In this document: piece after piece, positions 37,201-52,522 of the stretch
How positions within the stretch are numbered: the first letter of the stretch is position 1
How the letters are laid out: every line of letters starts with the position of its first letter
Assembly: GCA_014925825.1 (NCBI GenBank)
Contig: JACGCK010000001.1
Location: 310,001-374,000 of the forward strand
DNA from: Pholiota molesta
Taxonomy: Eukaryota; Basidiomycota; Agaricomycetes; Agaricales; Strophariaceae
DNA: 64,000 nt
Direction of reading: 5' to 3'
Notes under the pieces: model-generated
What the model saw: only the letters and a program-made list of their open reading frames with translations
Databases searched by the model: none
What the model was told of the DNA's origin: nothing
Program-made: the position numbers and the translations under genes

Positions 37201-39600
37201 TTTACCATACAGCGATGCTGGCATTACTGGAAGGCATGTATCTCCATACATAAATGCGGGATGTTTAATTCTTACCCTTCTTCAGCCTTGCCTTCTGGGA
37301 AACCGGGCCTCTAGTTTGGCCACTCTTTAGCGATAGATACAACTTCCCACCAAACGGCTACGTAAGAGCTAGATCACAGCACTTTATCATGCCATTCGCT
37401 AAACGATTTCTAGTGCCCCTTGTCCCTGGATACTCGAGAATTGGACAATTCGACAATGACCCCTTATTCAAACGCAAGACTATCATACATTCCCGGCGTT
37501 CAACGACGAGGCGCGTTCATTCGAGAGATTGGGAAAGATGGTTTGGAACATATAATCGAGCCCGTCGCTCGCCATAATACAGCACTTCAAAAGCGCTCCG
37601 TTCCTTTCATACCAGGTAAGGCTATATTCCCTCAACCAATAAGACACCTGCTAAAGTGATCTTGAAGGAAACCTATTCTGCCCGGCGTGGGCAATGAAAT
37701 CGCAGGAGCAGATACAGGCAAAGGAACTGACTTTGATCCTTATGATGACCGTGAGTCCTGAATTATTTTCTGCTTGTCGTAATAGCTCAAGGGATTGAAA
37801 ACTCCTCAAAGTATCATCTCAGACTCTCGAAGATGCATTCGAAAGGCGTGAAGAACCTTCCATTGAATTCAAAAGATACGAGAAAGGTTCAAATAAACCT
37901 GAAAGACGCGGTGAAATGCTTAATGAACTCGAAACACGCGAAGGTGCTGTCGATGATGCAGATATACCCGTCTTCAGTAAGCTTTTTTATTCATTTAAAT
38001 ATCTATACGTTTATTGTTTGACGAATGTTCTTTTTGACAGATATCTCACATATCCACGACCTCCGAAAAGTACTTCTATTGTCTATAACTCTGCTGTCCA
38101 TTAATCATTTCCCCTATTAGGTCACTGTTGCAACTTGCTCAAGTAGCGCAAATCCTATCAATATCAACGCTCCAACCTATTCAGGAACACAAACTCTGGA
38201 TATTTCGATCTCACAACTCCTGGTAGTCAGGTCTTGAATTCCGATTATTCGATGCGCGCGAATCCTCCAGTGGCTGGTGGCAGTCTTTACGGAAGAGAGC
38301 ATGTATATGAATTACAAATGCGTAAGTCAACAGTCCGCTGGCTTGTCATAAAAAAACTAACACCTTAAAAGTTTCTCTATTCATTGATTTCCTTGCTACG
38401 AATCAACACGATTTATGGATTAGCGCGACATTCCCTTCATTCTGTACCTGGGCCAACACTTATCTCAAGACTCCATATTTCCCGCAAGGCGGTGGAAACG
38501 GCCAAAGCGTCATTACCTCTTTACAACGGTGCCTTCCTGCCAACTCATTCCGTGGCACTGATCTTGCGACGCCTCAAGGAAATCAGATGGTATGGCTAGA
38601 GAATATCGCGGCAAGTACATTTCATCCCCTATGACCAGAATTTGGGCTAATAGAACGGCGTCGTTTTCAACAGAATGGAGCGAAGGCATCCGTGAGCAAC
38701 AATTTCCTCATTTCTGATTCTTGATTAACATGTTTTGCAGGCAATTGCTGGTCAAACATTCCGCGCGCAAAACGTTTTCGATGATTATGAGCCTGTGAAA
38801 CAGGTCGCTGTCTTCCGCGCTGTGAGAATTCTCCTGCACCCGACAAAAATATTACTGAAGGACATCAACAGGCTGCTGGAGTAATGAGCTATTTGAACAG
38901 TGGAATCGCCTTTGTCAATTCGCCATGACGTACGATGTGTCCACGATGTCTGGGTCAATTGGTTTGACCAATATGAAAATGTGTGTTATGTTTTGCCACC
39001 TAATTTCTCATTTCAGACTAACATCTGTTATGAAGGATCCCAATCTTCCAGCAGGCCTGAATCTGGCCAATATTGACATGGACGAAATTTACACTGAATG
39101 GATTGATGATCTTCTCCTAGATATCCATACAAACATCAACGGATTCCTTCAGGATATGACGGATTGGTTCGACGGTCCCCAACCGAATGTCCCTCTCGAT
39201 TTTGCAGGCAATTTGCGCGCTGCAAATGCTCAAGGAATCGTCCAGTTCAGGTCACACAAGCAGACCTTCAAACCGAGACGAATCGAGTGGCAGGTTTGCC
39301 CATTAGTTGGAGAATTTTCCTGTGATATCAGTCGAATATTAAACAAATCACATGCTTCCTCATTCAAATTTCAAAACAGAATGACCTGCCTTGTCTTAAT
39401 TATCTTCGGCATGAGTGTAATGTGGATAGTTACATTGCGCTTTCAAATACAGCAAACGAAGCAAATTCCAGGTTTCTACAAAATACAAAGCAATTAAATA
39501 ATGAGTATTACACCAACCAAAAGCAAAGAGAAACATCGAGATCAAGGAATATACAACACGAGATACGGGCGACGCCGAAAAGGACACAGGACTCAAACTA

Positions 39601-42872
<3,272 letters not shown>

Positions 42873-43027
42873 GGCAGCGGCGCGTAATGAGAGCGAGGAT
42901 CTAATGGACGGGACGCGACGAGATGAAAATGATGGCACTTTAGGGGCGGCCTTTTCGTGTGCGTGACGCCATGTGGTCACGCAATTGGCGATCCCCGGTA
43001 AGCGAGAGCACTTAGCCGCTCACCACC
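42873..43027. promoter_or_regulatory. Compact bidirectional promoter, MCM6 / phosphatase
   Basis: Only 155 bases separate the two start codons, so both core promoters must overlap here or extend into the 5' coding parts. If MCM6 starts at its upstream ATG (42980), the gap shrinks to 47 bases. Confidence 0.55.
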
Positions 43028-44134
43028 ATGCACGATCTCGACCCCCTCGACGCCGACTACGTCAACGATGTCCTCTCGAAGCCCCCCTTCATCACTGTCT
43101 CGGGTGTTATAATGTCCGAGATCTTGGCAACTACCATTCCACCACAGAACCAGGGCAGGTCACCAAACCACGAATCTTGATTCGTTCTGCAGAACTATCC
43201 GGCATTACAGAAGAGGGTCCGTCAATACTTCATTTTGGAAAAATATAAACTCATCATATCTTAGGAAAGAATAAGCTTAGAGATCTCGGTATCACCAAAG
43301 TCTTCGACATGCGTTCTGATACCGAAATTCGAAAATACAACACACCCCTCCCTGAAATCGAAGGCGTGGAGGTGGTCCACATACCCGTCTTCAAAACCGA
43401 GGACTACAGCCCAGAGATGATGGCCAAGTACGTACGTGTTCGTGTATTTTGGACACTGTTGCCTCTACTGAAGCATGTGATTGTCATTCAGGAGATACCA
43501 GCTGTATGCTAGCGGAAAGACGGAGGTTGATACCATTTTATATACCTTCAGATTTTATTACTGAAATGATGTAGGCCTTTCTAGAGCTCTATTCTCAAAT
43601 ATTGGACCATGGGGGAAATGCTTTCGGCACTATCCTTCGCCATGTCAAGGACAGGCCAAACGAGGGCTGTGTCTTCCACTGCACTGCAGGGAAAGATCGA
43701 ACGGGGATTATGGCCGCAATTATCCTCAAGGTACGATCGATAAGCCGAATATCCATATCTGCATGTGTCTCAACACAACTAGCTCGCTGGCGTAGATGAT
43801 GAACAAATATCCCATGATTATGCCCTGACTCGGATAGGTAGAGAACCCGCAAGAGAGAAAATCATGGCGCGTCTCTCCAAGGAGCCTTTATTCGCCTCAA
43901 ACAACGAAGCTGCCCTCAATATGTTTACCTGCCGGTACGTATAGAGCTTATATGAACTGTGTTTTAATTTAATTACTCTTCCCCAGTCACGAGACTATGC
44001 AAGCCTTCCTCAAACACTTCGATGAGAAGTACGGAGGTGCTGAAGAATATCTCAGACGCTACGTTGGTTTTTCTGAAGACGAAATCAGCCAGATTAAGAA
44101 GAACATCCTGATCACTAGTCCACAGCGATTGTAA
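43028..44134 (+). CDS. Tyrosine-phosphatase-like protein (Y_phosphatase3 type)
   Basis: The start is the ATG at 43028 (MHDLDPLDADYVNDV). N-terminal family motifs are VRDLGNY and RILIRSAELSGITEEG, then KVFDMRSDTEI. The catalytic P-loop is HCTAGKDRTG at about 43676-43708 (Cys and Arg of CX5R present). A long C-terminal helical part follows (FLKHFDEKYGGAEEYLRRY) and the end is QRL. This is the family of PF13350-type phosphatases, related to lipid- or tyrosine-phosphatases; the substrate is not predictable. Introns are supported at about 43218-43263, 43429-43490 and 43528-43574. A single base is missing in the A run at 43111-43112, which otherwise destroys the conserved VRDLGNY frame. Confidence 0.83.
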
Positions 44135-44460
44135 TATCTGTCTGAATACGTATCTCGCATGTTGCATTTAGCAAACAACGTTCTAAGTATGATACCCAGT
44201 ATTCCACATCCACGCACCGAACAAGCTAGCCATAACCCATACGCATGTGGACAACATTGTCAGCTGTGATGAAAGGTCAGAAAAGGCGCGCACAGAATTC
44301 CCATCTACGCATGCATTTATGCAAACGTCACATAGCGTCATCATGATCAAAGTATGATAAAGACTAAGAACCAAGCAAGTCCCAAGGGCATATAAGTATG
44401 TACGGACAGAAATACAACGATAAACATGTAAGTATCGACGCCTGACAGGTAAGTAGCGTT
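44135..44460. other. Convergent intergenic region
   Basis: About 325 bases between the phosphatase stop and the VAC14 stop. It presumably carries both 3' UTRs; no gene is visible. Confidence 0.4.
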
Positions 44461-47400
44461 CTACTTCCTATTCAGCTCCAATGGTCGCCGCTGCTTCTGC
44501 GCATGTGTCAACGCCGCCGCCGGGTTCAAATTCGATGGGAGCGCCGTGGAGCTGGGCATGAGTGTCAGCCCGCCACCTCCCCTCGCCCTCGGGTTCAGCG
44601 GTGACAGTGCCCCCGCTCTTGACGCTGGTGGTGGTAAAGGCACGATGTTATTCGGCATGGTGATATCGCCTGTCACCCTTCTCCGCAGAGGCGGTGGGCC
44701 AGGCTGCGCCGATCGGCCCCCTTTGTCCTGCGAATCGTGAACCTATCGTCGGTGAAACCAAGGATGGGTGAAGTGTCATTTCCTAGCGTTTGCCTTCGTG
44801 CTTTCTCGTGCTTCGCTTGGACAGATCGGAAGTGAAGGAGGAGTTCTTGCCATTTGATCTCGTCCCGGTTTATTTTGATCTAGTTGTACTGAGGCTGCTA
44901 CCGAGCTGGATTGCAAATCATTAGGGCTCATAAATGACGATAAGAAAACGAAAAGACTCACGTTTTAGGAACAATATGCAGGAATCCCGCAGAATTGACG
45001 GCATTTAGTCGATTACGCAGTGACACAAAGGCTGAACTCTGGGGTAGCAACATCAGAATACCGTAGAGACACTTGAAGAGGTATGGATATCGTTCAGGTT
45101 CGAGGAGTTGCAACCGGATGTCTATAAACGAAGATTAGAAAGCAAGGCAGAGCAAAGATTTGGCATACAAACATGTAAAGACAGGAGATTCTATAAGTTG
45201 AACGAGCTTATCGACTTGCACAAGCATAGGAACGGTAATTTCCAGATCAGCAAAGATTTGTAGCAGATTTGAAGCATGTTCGTAAGCTTGCGCTAGAAGA
45301 CATAGCGAGAAAACCGAGACAGCGTTATGACACCATGAGCGGTATAATGTCGTGAATAGCGCCTGTCCGTCGTGCTATAAGGAAATTAAGTTCAAAAGGT
45401 ATGCACAACTGTTGAAGTATGAGCGACTTACCCTGCTTTCTAGACTCTTTAGCCGTTTCCTGAAGTCGGCCAGCTCGGGTGATGTGATCAAAATGAGGTT
45501 CAACTTTTGCACAATAACGCTAGCAAATTCCAGATCCTAAATGAAGGCATAAGCAGAGCAATAAGAACCGAAGGAGATACAATACATACGTCTTCCTTCT
45601 CGATGATCTCTGCAAAGGTTCGATATATCCTCTCGGTGTTCAGATTAAGGCAGAGCTGACGGATGATAAGACTGCCGCGCGTTTCCAATAGCCTTCTATC
45701 AGTGCTGAAGAGTTCCAGCAGATTAACCATAAATGCTTTAAAATAGCTCTCCTCAGAACTTGAAGATATTTGCGCCAAAAGTTGCAAGTCGTGTTTAATG
45801 ACCTATGCAACAATTAGAAACGTTATTTTGAAAGATGCGCGATGACTCAAGTACCTCTTCAGAGCTGTCTGACAAAGTCTTCAATAGAGCCGGGAATGTC
45901 CCATCATCCATAGCCAATATCTATACGCCACAGTCAGCACACAACTTTCCTCCAGCGAATAGTTTCCATCGAACACGCACCTTCTTCGGAGCCTTCTGAT
46001 GCAACATAATCAACCACTTCAGCGCTGCCACCCTCGTCTCTTCGAATTCGCTCAAAAACTGGACCGTTAGCTCGTTAACCGTCTTCTGATAGTCAAACGG
46101 ATCCGACTCTTCGGCAGCGGGCGAAGTGGTCAAGTTTCCATTGGGCGGCCCCGTCAGGCTGCTCAGCGATGCAGGACTGTGAGGCCTACTCGAACTAGAT
46201 GCAACAGGAGGGAGAATCTCCGTCGGTGGAGCAGGGCGTGGAGTCATAGACAAATCGGCGGTGCTCGACCGCGGGCGAGGTGTCGGAAGTTGACTAGACG
46301 AGCTACTGCCTTCCGCAGAGGGATCTGGCGATGGAACATCCTTGGGTGGAGAGACTGTAATGTTCCTTGTCTTGTATTTGATGTAGGCGTCGGCGACCGC
46401 GGTAGTTTGGATGTCGTATTTGACCTGTCTCTTTCTGGAGCCGATTTAGGTGGCTGAGGGGCTGGAAGGGGTCTTGTGGCGATGGAAGTTTCTGGATCAC
46501 CCGAACAGTAGTTTATTGGTGCGTATAGCGGCTGATTGAATCATGGCGACGTGATGAGCGAGGTTAGGAAGAATGGCGGGAATGAGCCGGGGTGTGAAAG
46601 GAACCATGACCTCATTGGCAAAGCTCAAAAACTCTGCTAACCACCTTAGCGCAGTAGCTTGTTGGATTTCCTCATCTAAATATTTTATTATTCAGCGTTC
46701 CGCGAGAGGTCGTGATACTCACTTTCTCCATTTAATTGCCGAATAAGAATTTCTATAATGGCGGCGTAGTTAATCCTGACTCCTTGGCCAGGAATCCAAG
46801 CTACAAAAACCATTAAATAAGCGCAATGGCAGGAAATCATTTTGCAAAGACATCTTACCTCCAAGATCTTGGTCATCAATGTCTGATCCATCATCCCGAT
46901 GACCAAACTGACTACTCTGCGTGGACCGATCATGTTCGTCGTTTTCTAGCATATACAAAGCACGCTCCGCATTTTCCATAGTAAGGTCTGGCAATTTCTC
47001 TCCATCAACTCTTCCTCGTCGTATTGATTCCGCTGGGGTCTTCAACTTTCCTTGCTGTTCCAACTGTTGCGAAACAATCGTAACGTCGCGCAGTTCGCGA
47101 AGGAAGTCGGCCAGTAGATTCTCAGTGGCCACGCGTACGTCTTCTGTCGGATCCGAAAGGTATTTCCTAATATTATAATAGTCCATCAATGTGCAGCACA
47201 TAAGTAGTAAATTGATCCATACGTACATTAGCCCGTCCAGGAATTCTGGGAGATAGGTTATGAGCTCGAGTTCGGGGACAGAGTCCAGGACATTTATCCA
47301 GGAAACCAAATAGCTTCTGGTGAAGGGACTGACAACATAGATCCGCTCGCGGAGAAGAGGGATGAAATGAGCAAGAGAGAAAGCCTTCTTCGCACCGTCG

Positions 47401-48193
47401 CCTGGCAAGCTGTCGGGAGAGGCACAAGGACACCTTGAGGTTTTTCGCGGTCCGCGCGAATCTTCTCTGTCTCTGGATAGAGAGGAATATAAACCGAAGC
47501 AGATTCCGCAACAATGTCCTTGAGGAGACGGTCCAGGAGTTCAGCACCATTCTTGACAGACAATTCAGAGTCTGCGGCAAGCTTGAATGTTCAGGCGCCA
47601 TAAGAAATCGTCGAATAACTGAGACCGTGGTAGGGAATCCAGAAACGCACCTTGCTCAAAGCGTCGAATATATCATTGAAGTACACCAGAACCTCTCCCT
47701 TGGACACTTTCGCGATGTTGTACAGACACTCCGCTGAGAAATAGCGAATCCTATTCTCGGGATCGACGAAACAGTCGAGCAGGGGACCAATAAACTTCTC
47801 CATGTACGGTGCCACATCGACGCCAAGAGCAATTGCTGTCCCCGCCAGTCCAATGAGACCTCCATTCCGAATATGCAGCTGGTTCGATGTGTTGTTAAAC
47901 ATCTCAACGAGCTGGTCGATGATCTGGCTGATGCGCTTCTCCTCCCTCTGCTGGTGGCATTCTCGTATTTGTCTATGAACAAACAGAAAGGAAGAGTGAA
48001 GAAGAGTCGGTCAGTTCATTGATTGTCCAATGTTAGTTAGCATCAACCACGAATGACGTACTTCTCGAGTTCAAGCGCAGCGGCCTTGCGTTTCTCGTAT
48101 ATCTTGTCGATTAGCTGCTTCGCCACTGCAGAGTCTACAGGGCTGAGTTCAGGACATGAGGAATAGCAAAGTGTGCTAGCAAAGCGCACCCAT
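44461..48193 (-). CDS. VAC14: VAC14, scaffold of the Fab1/PIKfyve-Fig4 complex
   Basis: The start is the ATG at 48193: exon 1 is only ATGG, then an intron with a perfect join to the second exon, giving [22 protein letters not shown]-repeat N-terminus: [56 protein letters not shown]. Middle: [20 protein letters not shown] and [16 protein letters not shown]-terminal Fig4-binding region: [20 protein letters not shown], then [15 protein letters not shown] and [19 protein letters not shown]14 holds the PI3P 5-kinase and Fig4 phosphatase at the vacuole and endosome membrane and controls PI(3,5)P2. A Ser/Pro-rich disordered insert lies at about 46080-46310. The frame shift near 47413 is one C short. 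The tail is rich in Gly, Pro and Ala. Confidence 0.9.
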
Positions 48194-48602
48194 TTCCTAC
48201 GCGTTCTAGCAACCGCGACGGACCTACTGAGATGGGAAGAACATGGGCAGTGGTGTTAACAATCGGTCCCCGTCTTGTCCCCGTCCGTCTAACGCGTGTA
48301 CATGTGACCTGCTTCTAAAAGTGGGTTCTAACTTTGACAATGACATGATTGAATCATAGGTACTAAGGTAGCGGTGTCCACTGACGAGCAAAAAGTTCCC
48401 CAGCAGACAACGCTATGTAATGGTTACAGTACAAAATATTAAAAGTGCAGGCGTGTAGACTGATAAGTATGGTAGTAGTTTATGTGATAGGACCAATGTA
48501 CAAATGACTGGTGTGCAAGGAAGCAAAGCAGACAAAAACGAGCTAGAGATTGAGAAGACAACATAAAAGCAAACTAAAAAAATCCCACCCTATCAGAGCG
48601 CC
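48194..48602. other. Intergenic region between VAC14 and RRN3 (same strand)
   Basis: About 410 bases downstream of the RRN3 stop and upstream of the VAC14 start. It must hold the VAC14 promoter and the RRN3 3' end. No coding sequence is seen. Confidence 0.4.
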
Positions 48603-51600
48603 TCACCGTCGCATACCCACCGAAATCGACATCCTCGCTGGGCTAATGCTCATTGCGCCCAAAGATTCTCCCAGCCCTTCATCATCCTCATTTTTCTTCT
48701 TCTCAGTACCATCCCTCGGAATATCAAGGTACGCCGTCCGCCCCACAACATCGCCTTCCGACGAATTGCCATCCTTATACCCCTTCAATCCTTCTGGCTC
48801 CTCATCGGAATCCTCATCCTCGTCTTCATCTTCTTCATCATCATCAATAGCGACTGAGGACCACTCTCTATAAACTCCTTGTATGAACACATTTGACTTC
48901 GGCAGACGATAGGGATCAAATGGGAAGAAAGTGGTGAGCTCGACATTAGCCGGCTCGTACAGAATTTTCGCCTGCAGCAAAGAGAGCATGGAGGAAAGGC
49001 TATCAGGCCGGGCGGTGTTGATGTTGGTGGACCGAGGAGCGGAGGAAGAAGAGAATGACATATCGGTTCGCTTGTTTGACTCCAGAATAGTGTAGCAGTA
49101 GATGAAGTCGGTAGCTTGAGCGACGCGAGCAAATTGCATCACGACATTTGGTGAACAGACCTAGAAACAAAGAAGTGAGAAATAGATCGGTACTACAAAC
49201 GGAAAGCACAAACCTTGAGAGGATTCAGGACAGAAGCCACAACCCTCTTCAATACTGCAAGCTCAGGCATCCACTTATCCTTCGGACTACTGCTCACACC
49301 TCCAGCCTTGAGCGCGGGTCTTGATGTACTGACATCCAAATCTAGGTCCAAATCCAACTCATCCTCATCCTCATCGCCCCCAACCAAATCTCGCCATCTA
49401 AAACAAAAGACCAAAAACACTGCCTGCGTGACCGCATAAAACACAGTATGCTGCCCAGATGCCAAGATTGCGCTAATTGTGGCCGCCGCGTTTCTGTTGT
49501 TACTTGCATTTGACGTCGAGCCATTCCCAAAGCCCAAACCAGCCCGTAGGTCCGCTTCAACGCCATCCAAATGTGACCTAAGGTATTCGCATAGTATGCC
49601 TACCACACGGCGCGCGCCTTCCCGATCGACAAATGTCGCGCGGCTAACGAAGCTGCCGATATACGATGCTGCAGCTGCGCGCGTCAACTCGGGTGTCATC
49701 ATGTGTGCATTTGCATTTATGGATGACACATCGCCATCGCCATCAGCTGAATTCGTCGCGATCACTGCTGGGCCGCCTACAGACGACGACATGAGCGCGC
49801 GGTCGACGAGCATGCCCTGAAAGACGTCCGCGAACTCGGGGTCAAGCGAGGCATACCAGAATACGAGAAATTGTGTGTAGCGTGACTTGAATGTGCGCAG
49901 AATTGTACGGTCGAAGATGGAGAGAAGTGAATGGAATTGGGAACGGAGAGGCGATTTGTCTGCGAGCACATGAGAATCTTTCGGCGGTGATGTTGTGGAG
50001 GCGGGAGTGGAGGAGATCGGAAGTGTCTCTAGGTTGGCATTTTTGATACTTGCAGATTGAGTATGAGGAGGTCCGAACTCTAGGAAACTATTTTCCAACG
50101 GCGGCAAAGGCGGTAGTTCCATTGGTGACATCGGGCGCGAATTAACGCTCTTGCTGCTCAAATTCCTTGTCCTATCGAAGTGTTCGAATATTAAGAACAG
50201 AATGGCGTCTAGCTTCTTGACCATTTCTTGGATGTGTTGCGTGTTGGTGGGTACTTCTACTGGGCGATTGTCTAGGTCTTCCGCTTCAGAAGATAAATCG
50301 CTGAATACATCGTCGTCGTCGGAACCAGAGTCGGAAGTGTCAAGGTCGGGTTCTTGGCCCAAGACGGTGTCGAAGGGATCGAGTTCAAAGATATCCTGTT
50401 CGTCGACAGAGTCCTCCTCTTCTAATTCCTCGAGTTCAATTTGAATTTCCACCTGTTCAGAGCTATCAGCAACGCGAATTATTTGAAGGAAATGCTGGCA
50501 GCATCAATTATTCGAGGTTAGGAATCCATCGCGAAATTATATCCTTTACAACCCAAAATTTCTGATAAATCCCTTGGCGCGGGAATTCGGGTGTTATCCC
50601 ATATCAGCCCGAATTTCCGTAAAAGGATTCATCAAAAATATGTGGTTGACTGCTATCATTGACTCATACCGCAGCCGGTCCGCTTTTCGGATAGAACAAC
50701 TGGACGAAATTGGATCCGGGCAATGAAGAGCAACGATAGCAGATATAAAGCTCCGTTTACAAAGGATTCTTGGCCTCGAACATTGGCAACCTGGCAACCT
50801 TGAGCAGTAAATGGGCATAACGCAACGTACATCTATTTGAATAGCCCGATCAACGATTGTCGCGAGGATCTTATCCGCTAGTTCTGGGCAATAGCTCGAC
50901 ACCCTAAGCAAGTTGCGAATATACGTAGTTTGCGCCACTTGATTTTGTCGTTTATGAGGGAAATGGCGAACAAGGAGGGGTTGCAGAGTCGACGGTAGAG
51001 TGGGCACCAACGTAAGAATGTGGCGTAGGAGATAGTGCAGCCGATCGTAGATGATTCGACGCGTAATGGGAGTACTTGAAGTAGATGGCAAATTCGTATC
51101 GAGAGCTTGGATCCCCGATTCTATTCGTTCCATGAGTATGAGCAAAGACATAAGGCGAAAGACGCACGATAGGTGAATCCCTGCGCGATCTTCGATAAGA
51201 CTAGAGATAGATACTCTGGTCTGGCGCTCAGAAGCATCCCAATAAAGACGGTGTATGATTTTACTGTGGCACTGTCAATGGTTGTCCATGGCATGTTTAC
51301 GATGGCGTCTACCAGAGCAGCGTGTGTCCTCTCGAGGCGAGAAACGACATGAGACAGGGCAAGAAGCCATAATCGGATTTGAGCAGTGTCAACTTGTTGT
51401 GGCTGCTGCTGTGCTGATGAAAAGGTATTAAACTGCGACACTAGCTCGTCGAATGTATCGGAGATGCCCTGATGGATTTTGGTAGGTTGGTTGGCAAGCT
51501 GAGAAACGAGGCAAACGACGCACATTCGCTTTCTGTTGGAGTGCATTGGTGACAAATGAAAGATACATGTCGCGCTTGACCATCTCGTCCTGTTTGACGC

Positions 51601-51790
51601 GCGAATTTGTCGCTATGGGGCGGCGCACGAGCAGATTGTTCGAGGCCGCTTTGGACGCCTTGGATGATGTCTTTGGAGGCAATTTGGCGGGCTCTGTCTT
51701 CTGTGTTGAGACGGAATCCATATTTCTAGAGATAGGACCCGCCTTTGGTGCTCTATAGTTGAATTGCGAGTGCCTGGAATGCGGGTCCAT
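48603..51790 (-). CDS. RRN3: RRN3 (TIF-IA), RNA polymerase I initiation factor
   Basis: The start is the ATG at 51790 (MDPHSRHSQFNYRAPKAG). The HEAT-like body includes RRIIYDRLHYLLRHILTLVP, LLVRHFPHKRQNQVAQTTYI and RVSSYCPELADKILATIVDR. A long exon at 49193-50452 follows, with an acidic region (DTSDSGSDDDDVFSD) and RYTQFLVFWYASLDPEFADVF, then SYIGSFVSRATFVDREGARR. The C-terminal exon holds FFPFDPYRLPKS and a second acidic tract (DDEEDEDEDEDSDEEP). Rrn3 bridges RNA polymerase I to core factor at rDNA promoters in the nucleolus, and its acidic loop and serine sites are growth-control targets. A frame shift at the A run 51158-51160 is one base short. It is divergent from NDUFB9 with 121 bases between starts. 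Confidence 0.9.
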
Positions 51791-51911
51791 CTCCTAGATT
51801 GTGTAAGAGGCCAAGCAAGGTTCGGGTCCGCACCAATTTTTGAAATGATGCATTACGTAAGCGTCCCATGAACGTCGTGCCAGCTGGGCTTCTCCACCAC
51901 TACCACCTACG
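51791..51911. promoter_or_regulatory. Compact bidirectional promoter, RRN3 / NDUFB9
   Basis: Only 121 bases separate the two start codons. A perfect 8-base palindrome TTACGTAA lies at 51853-51860, the kind of site bound by bZIP factors. It is a candidate shared element for a Pol I factor and a respiratory subunit; its function is an inference. Confidence 0.5.
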
Positions 51912-52444
51912 ATGTCCGTGACGGCGTTTTCCTCGGCACATCGATTATATGTCAAATCACTGTACAAGCGTTACTTGAAGAACGCCCTGGACTGGGATGC
52001 CAGGCGGGATTTGTGGAGGAGCCGGGCATTGCAAATTAGAGCAGAGTTCGAGACGAACCGGTGAGGGCGTTGGGTCAGGCACATTCGAGACGAGACTGAG
52101 CGATAGATACAGCAATGTGCAGGATCCTCGAGACCTAGCCAGAATTCTGGAGCAGGCTGAAGCCAGGTTAGCCAGCATAGCGCACCCTGACCCCGTTATT
52201 CGTGAGTTTCACTCGATTGTCGCGCATAATCACTCTTGCTCAATTGGGGCACAGCACCGATGGCACCCGGTGGCACAAAATGGTTCGTTGTTTTTTTCCC
52301 CCTGTCTTTTTGCATCAACTTACTGGCACCGTAGGGAACGTAATCTTCCTGTATGTACCGTGTCATCCGATATTTCCGTTTCTGACCCAAATCCAGCCCA
52401 GCATGGCGCCGTTGTACGACCACGAGGCAGCGGAGCACCACTAA
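51912..52444 (+). CDS. NDUFB9: NADH:ubiquinone oxidoreductase subunit NDUFB9 (B22), LYR family
   Basis: Exons 51912-52060, 52101-52201, 52255-52282 and further short exons join perfectly with GT-AG introns. The product begins MSVTAFSSAHRLYVKSLYKR (LYR-type motif) and continues RDLWRSRALQIRAEF, DPRDLARILEQAEARLA, HPDP, then APGGTKW and ERNLP. It ends in PLYDHEAAEHH at the stop 52442-52444. This is the accessory complex I subunit B22 of the mitochondrial inner membrane arm. Reading is uninterrupted over five exons with no missing bases, which makes it a clean internal control for the frame-shifted genes around it. It stops only 78 bases before the lipin start codon. Confidence 0.9.
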
Positions 52445-52522
52445 ACGTAGTAAATCACATGACTGTAGCATGGAATATACTTTCTTTAACTTACCGTCTT
52501 TCTCTCCTGCTCTCCTTCTGCC
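52445..52522 (+). promoter_or_regulatory. Very short leader between NDUFB9 and lipin
   Basis: The stop of NDUFB9 and the lipin ATG are 78 bases apart on the same strand. The gap is C/T-rich just before the ATG (TCTTTCTCTCCTGCTCTCC), typical of fungal transcription start regions, and contains CACATGAC. The lipin promoter must therefore overlap the NDUFB9 gene. Confidence 0.5.

Noticed and set aside
48550..48873. Plus-strand Ser-rich open frame over the RRN3 3' end
   Set aside because: It is the antisense of the acidic Asp/Glu codons of RRN3.
52457..52466. UASINO-like site (CATGTGATTT on the minus strand) in front of lipin
   Set aside because: It matches only the CATGTGA core, and the yeast Ino2/Ino4 system is not known to operate in basidiomycetes; too weak to call.
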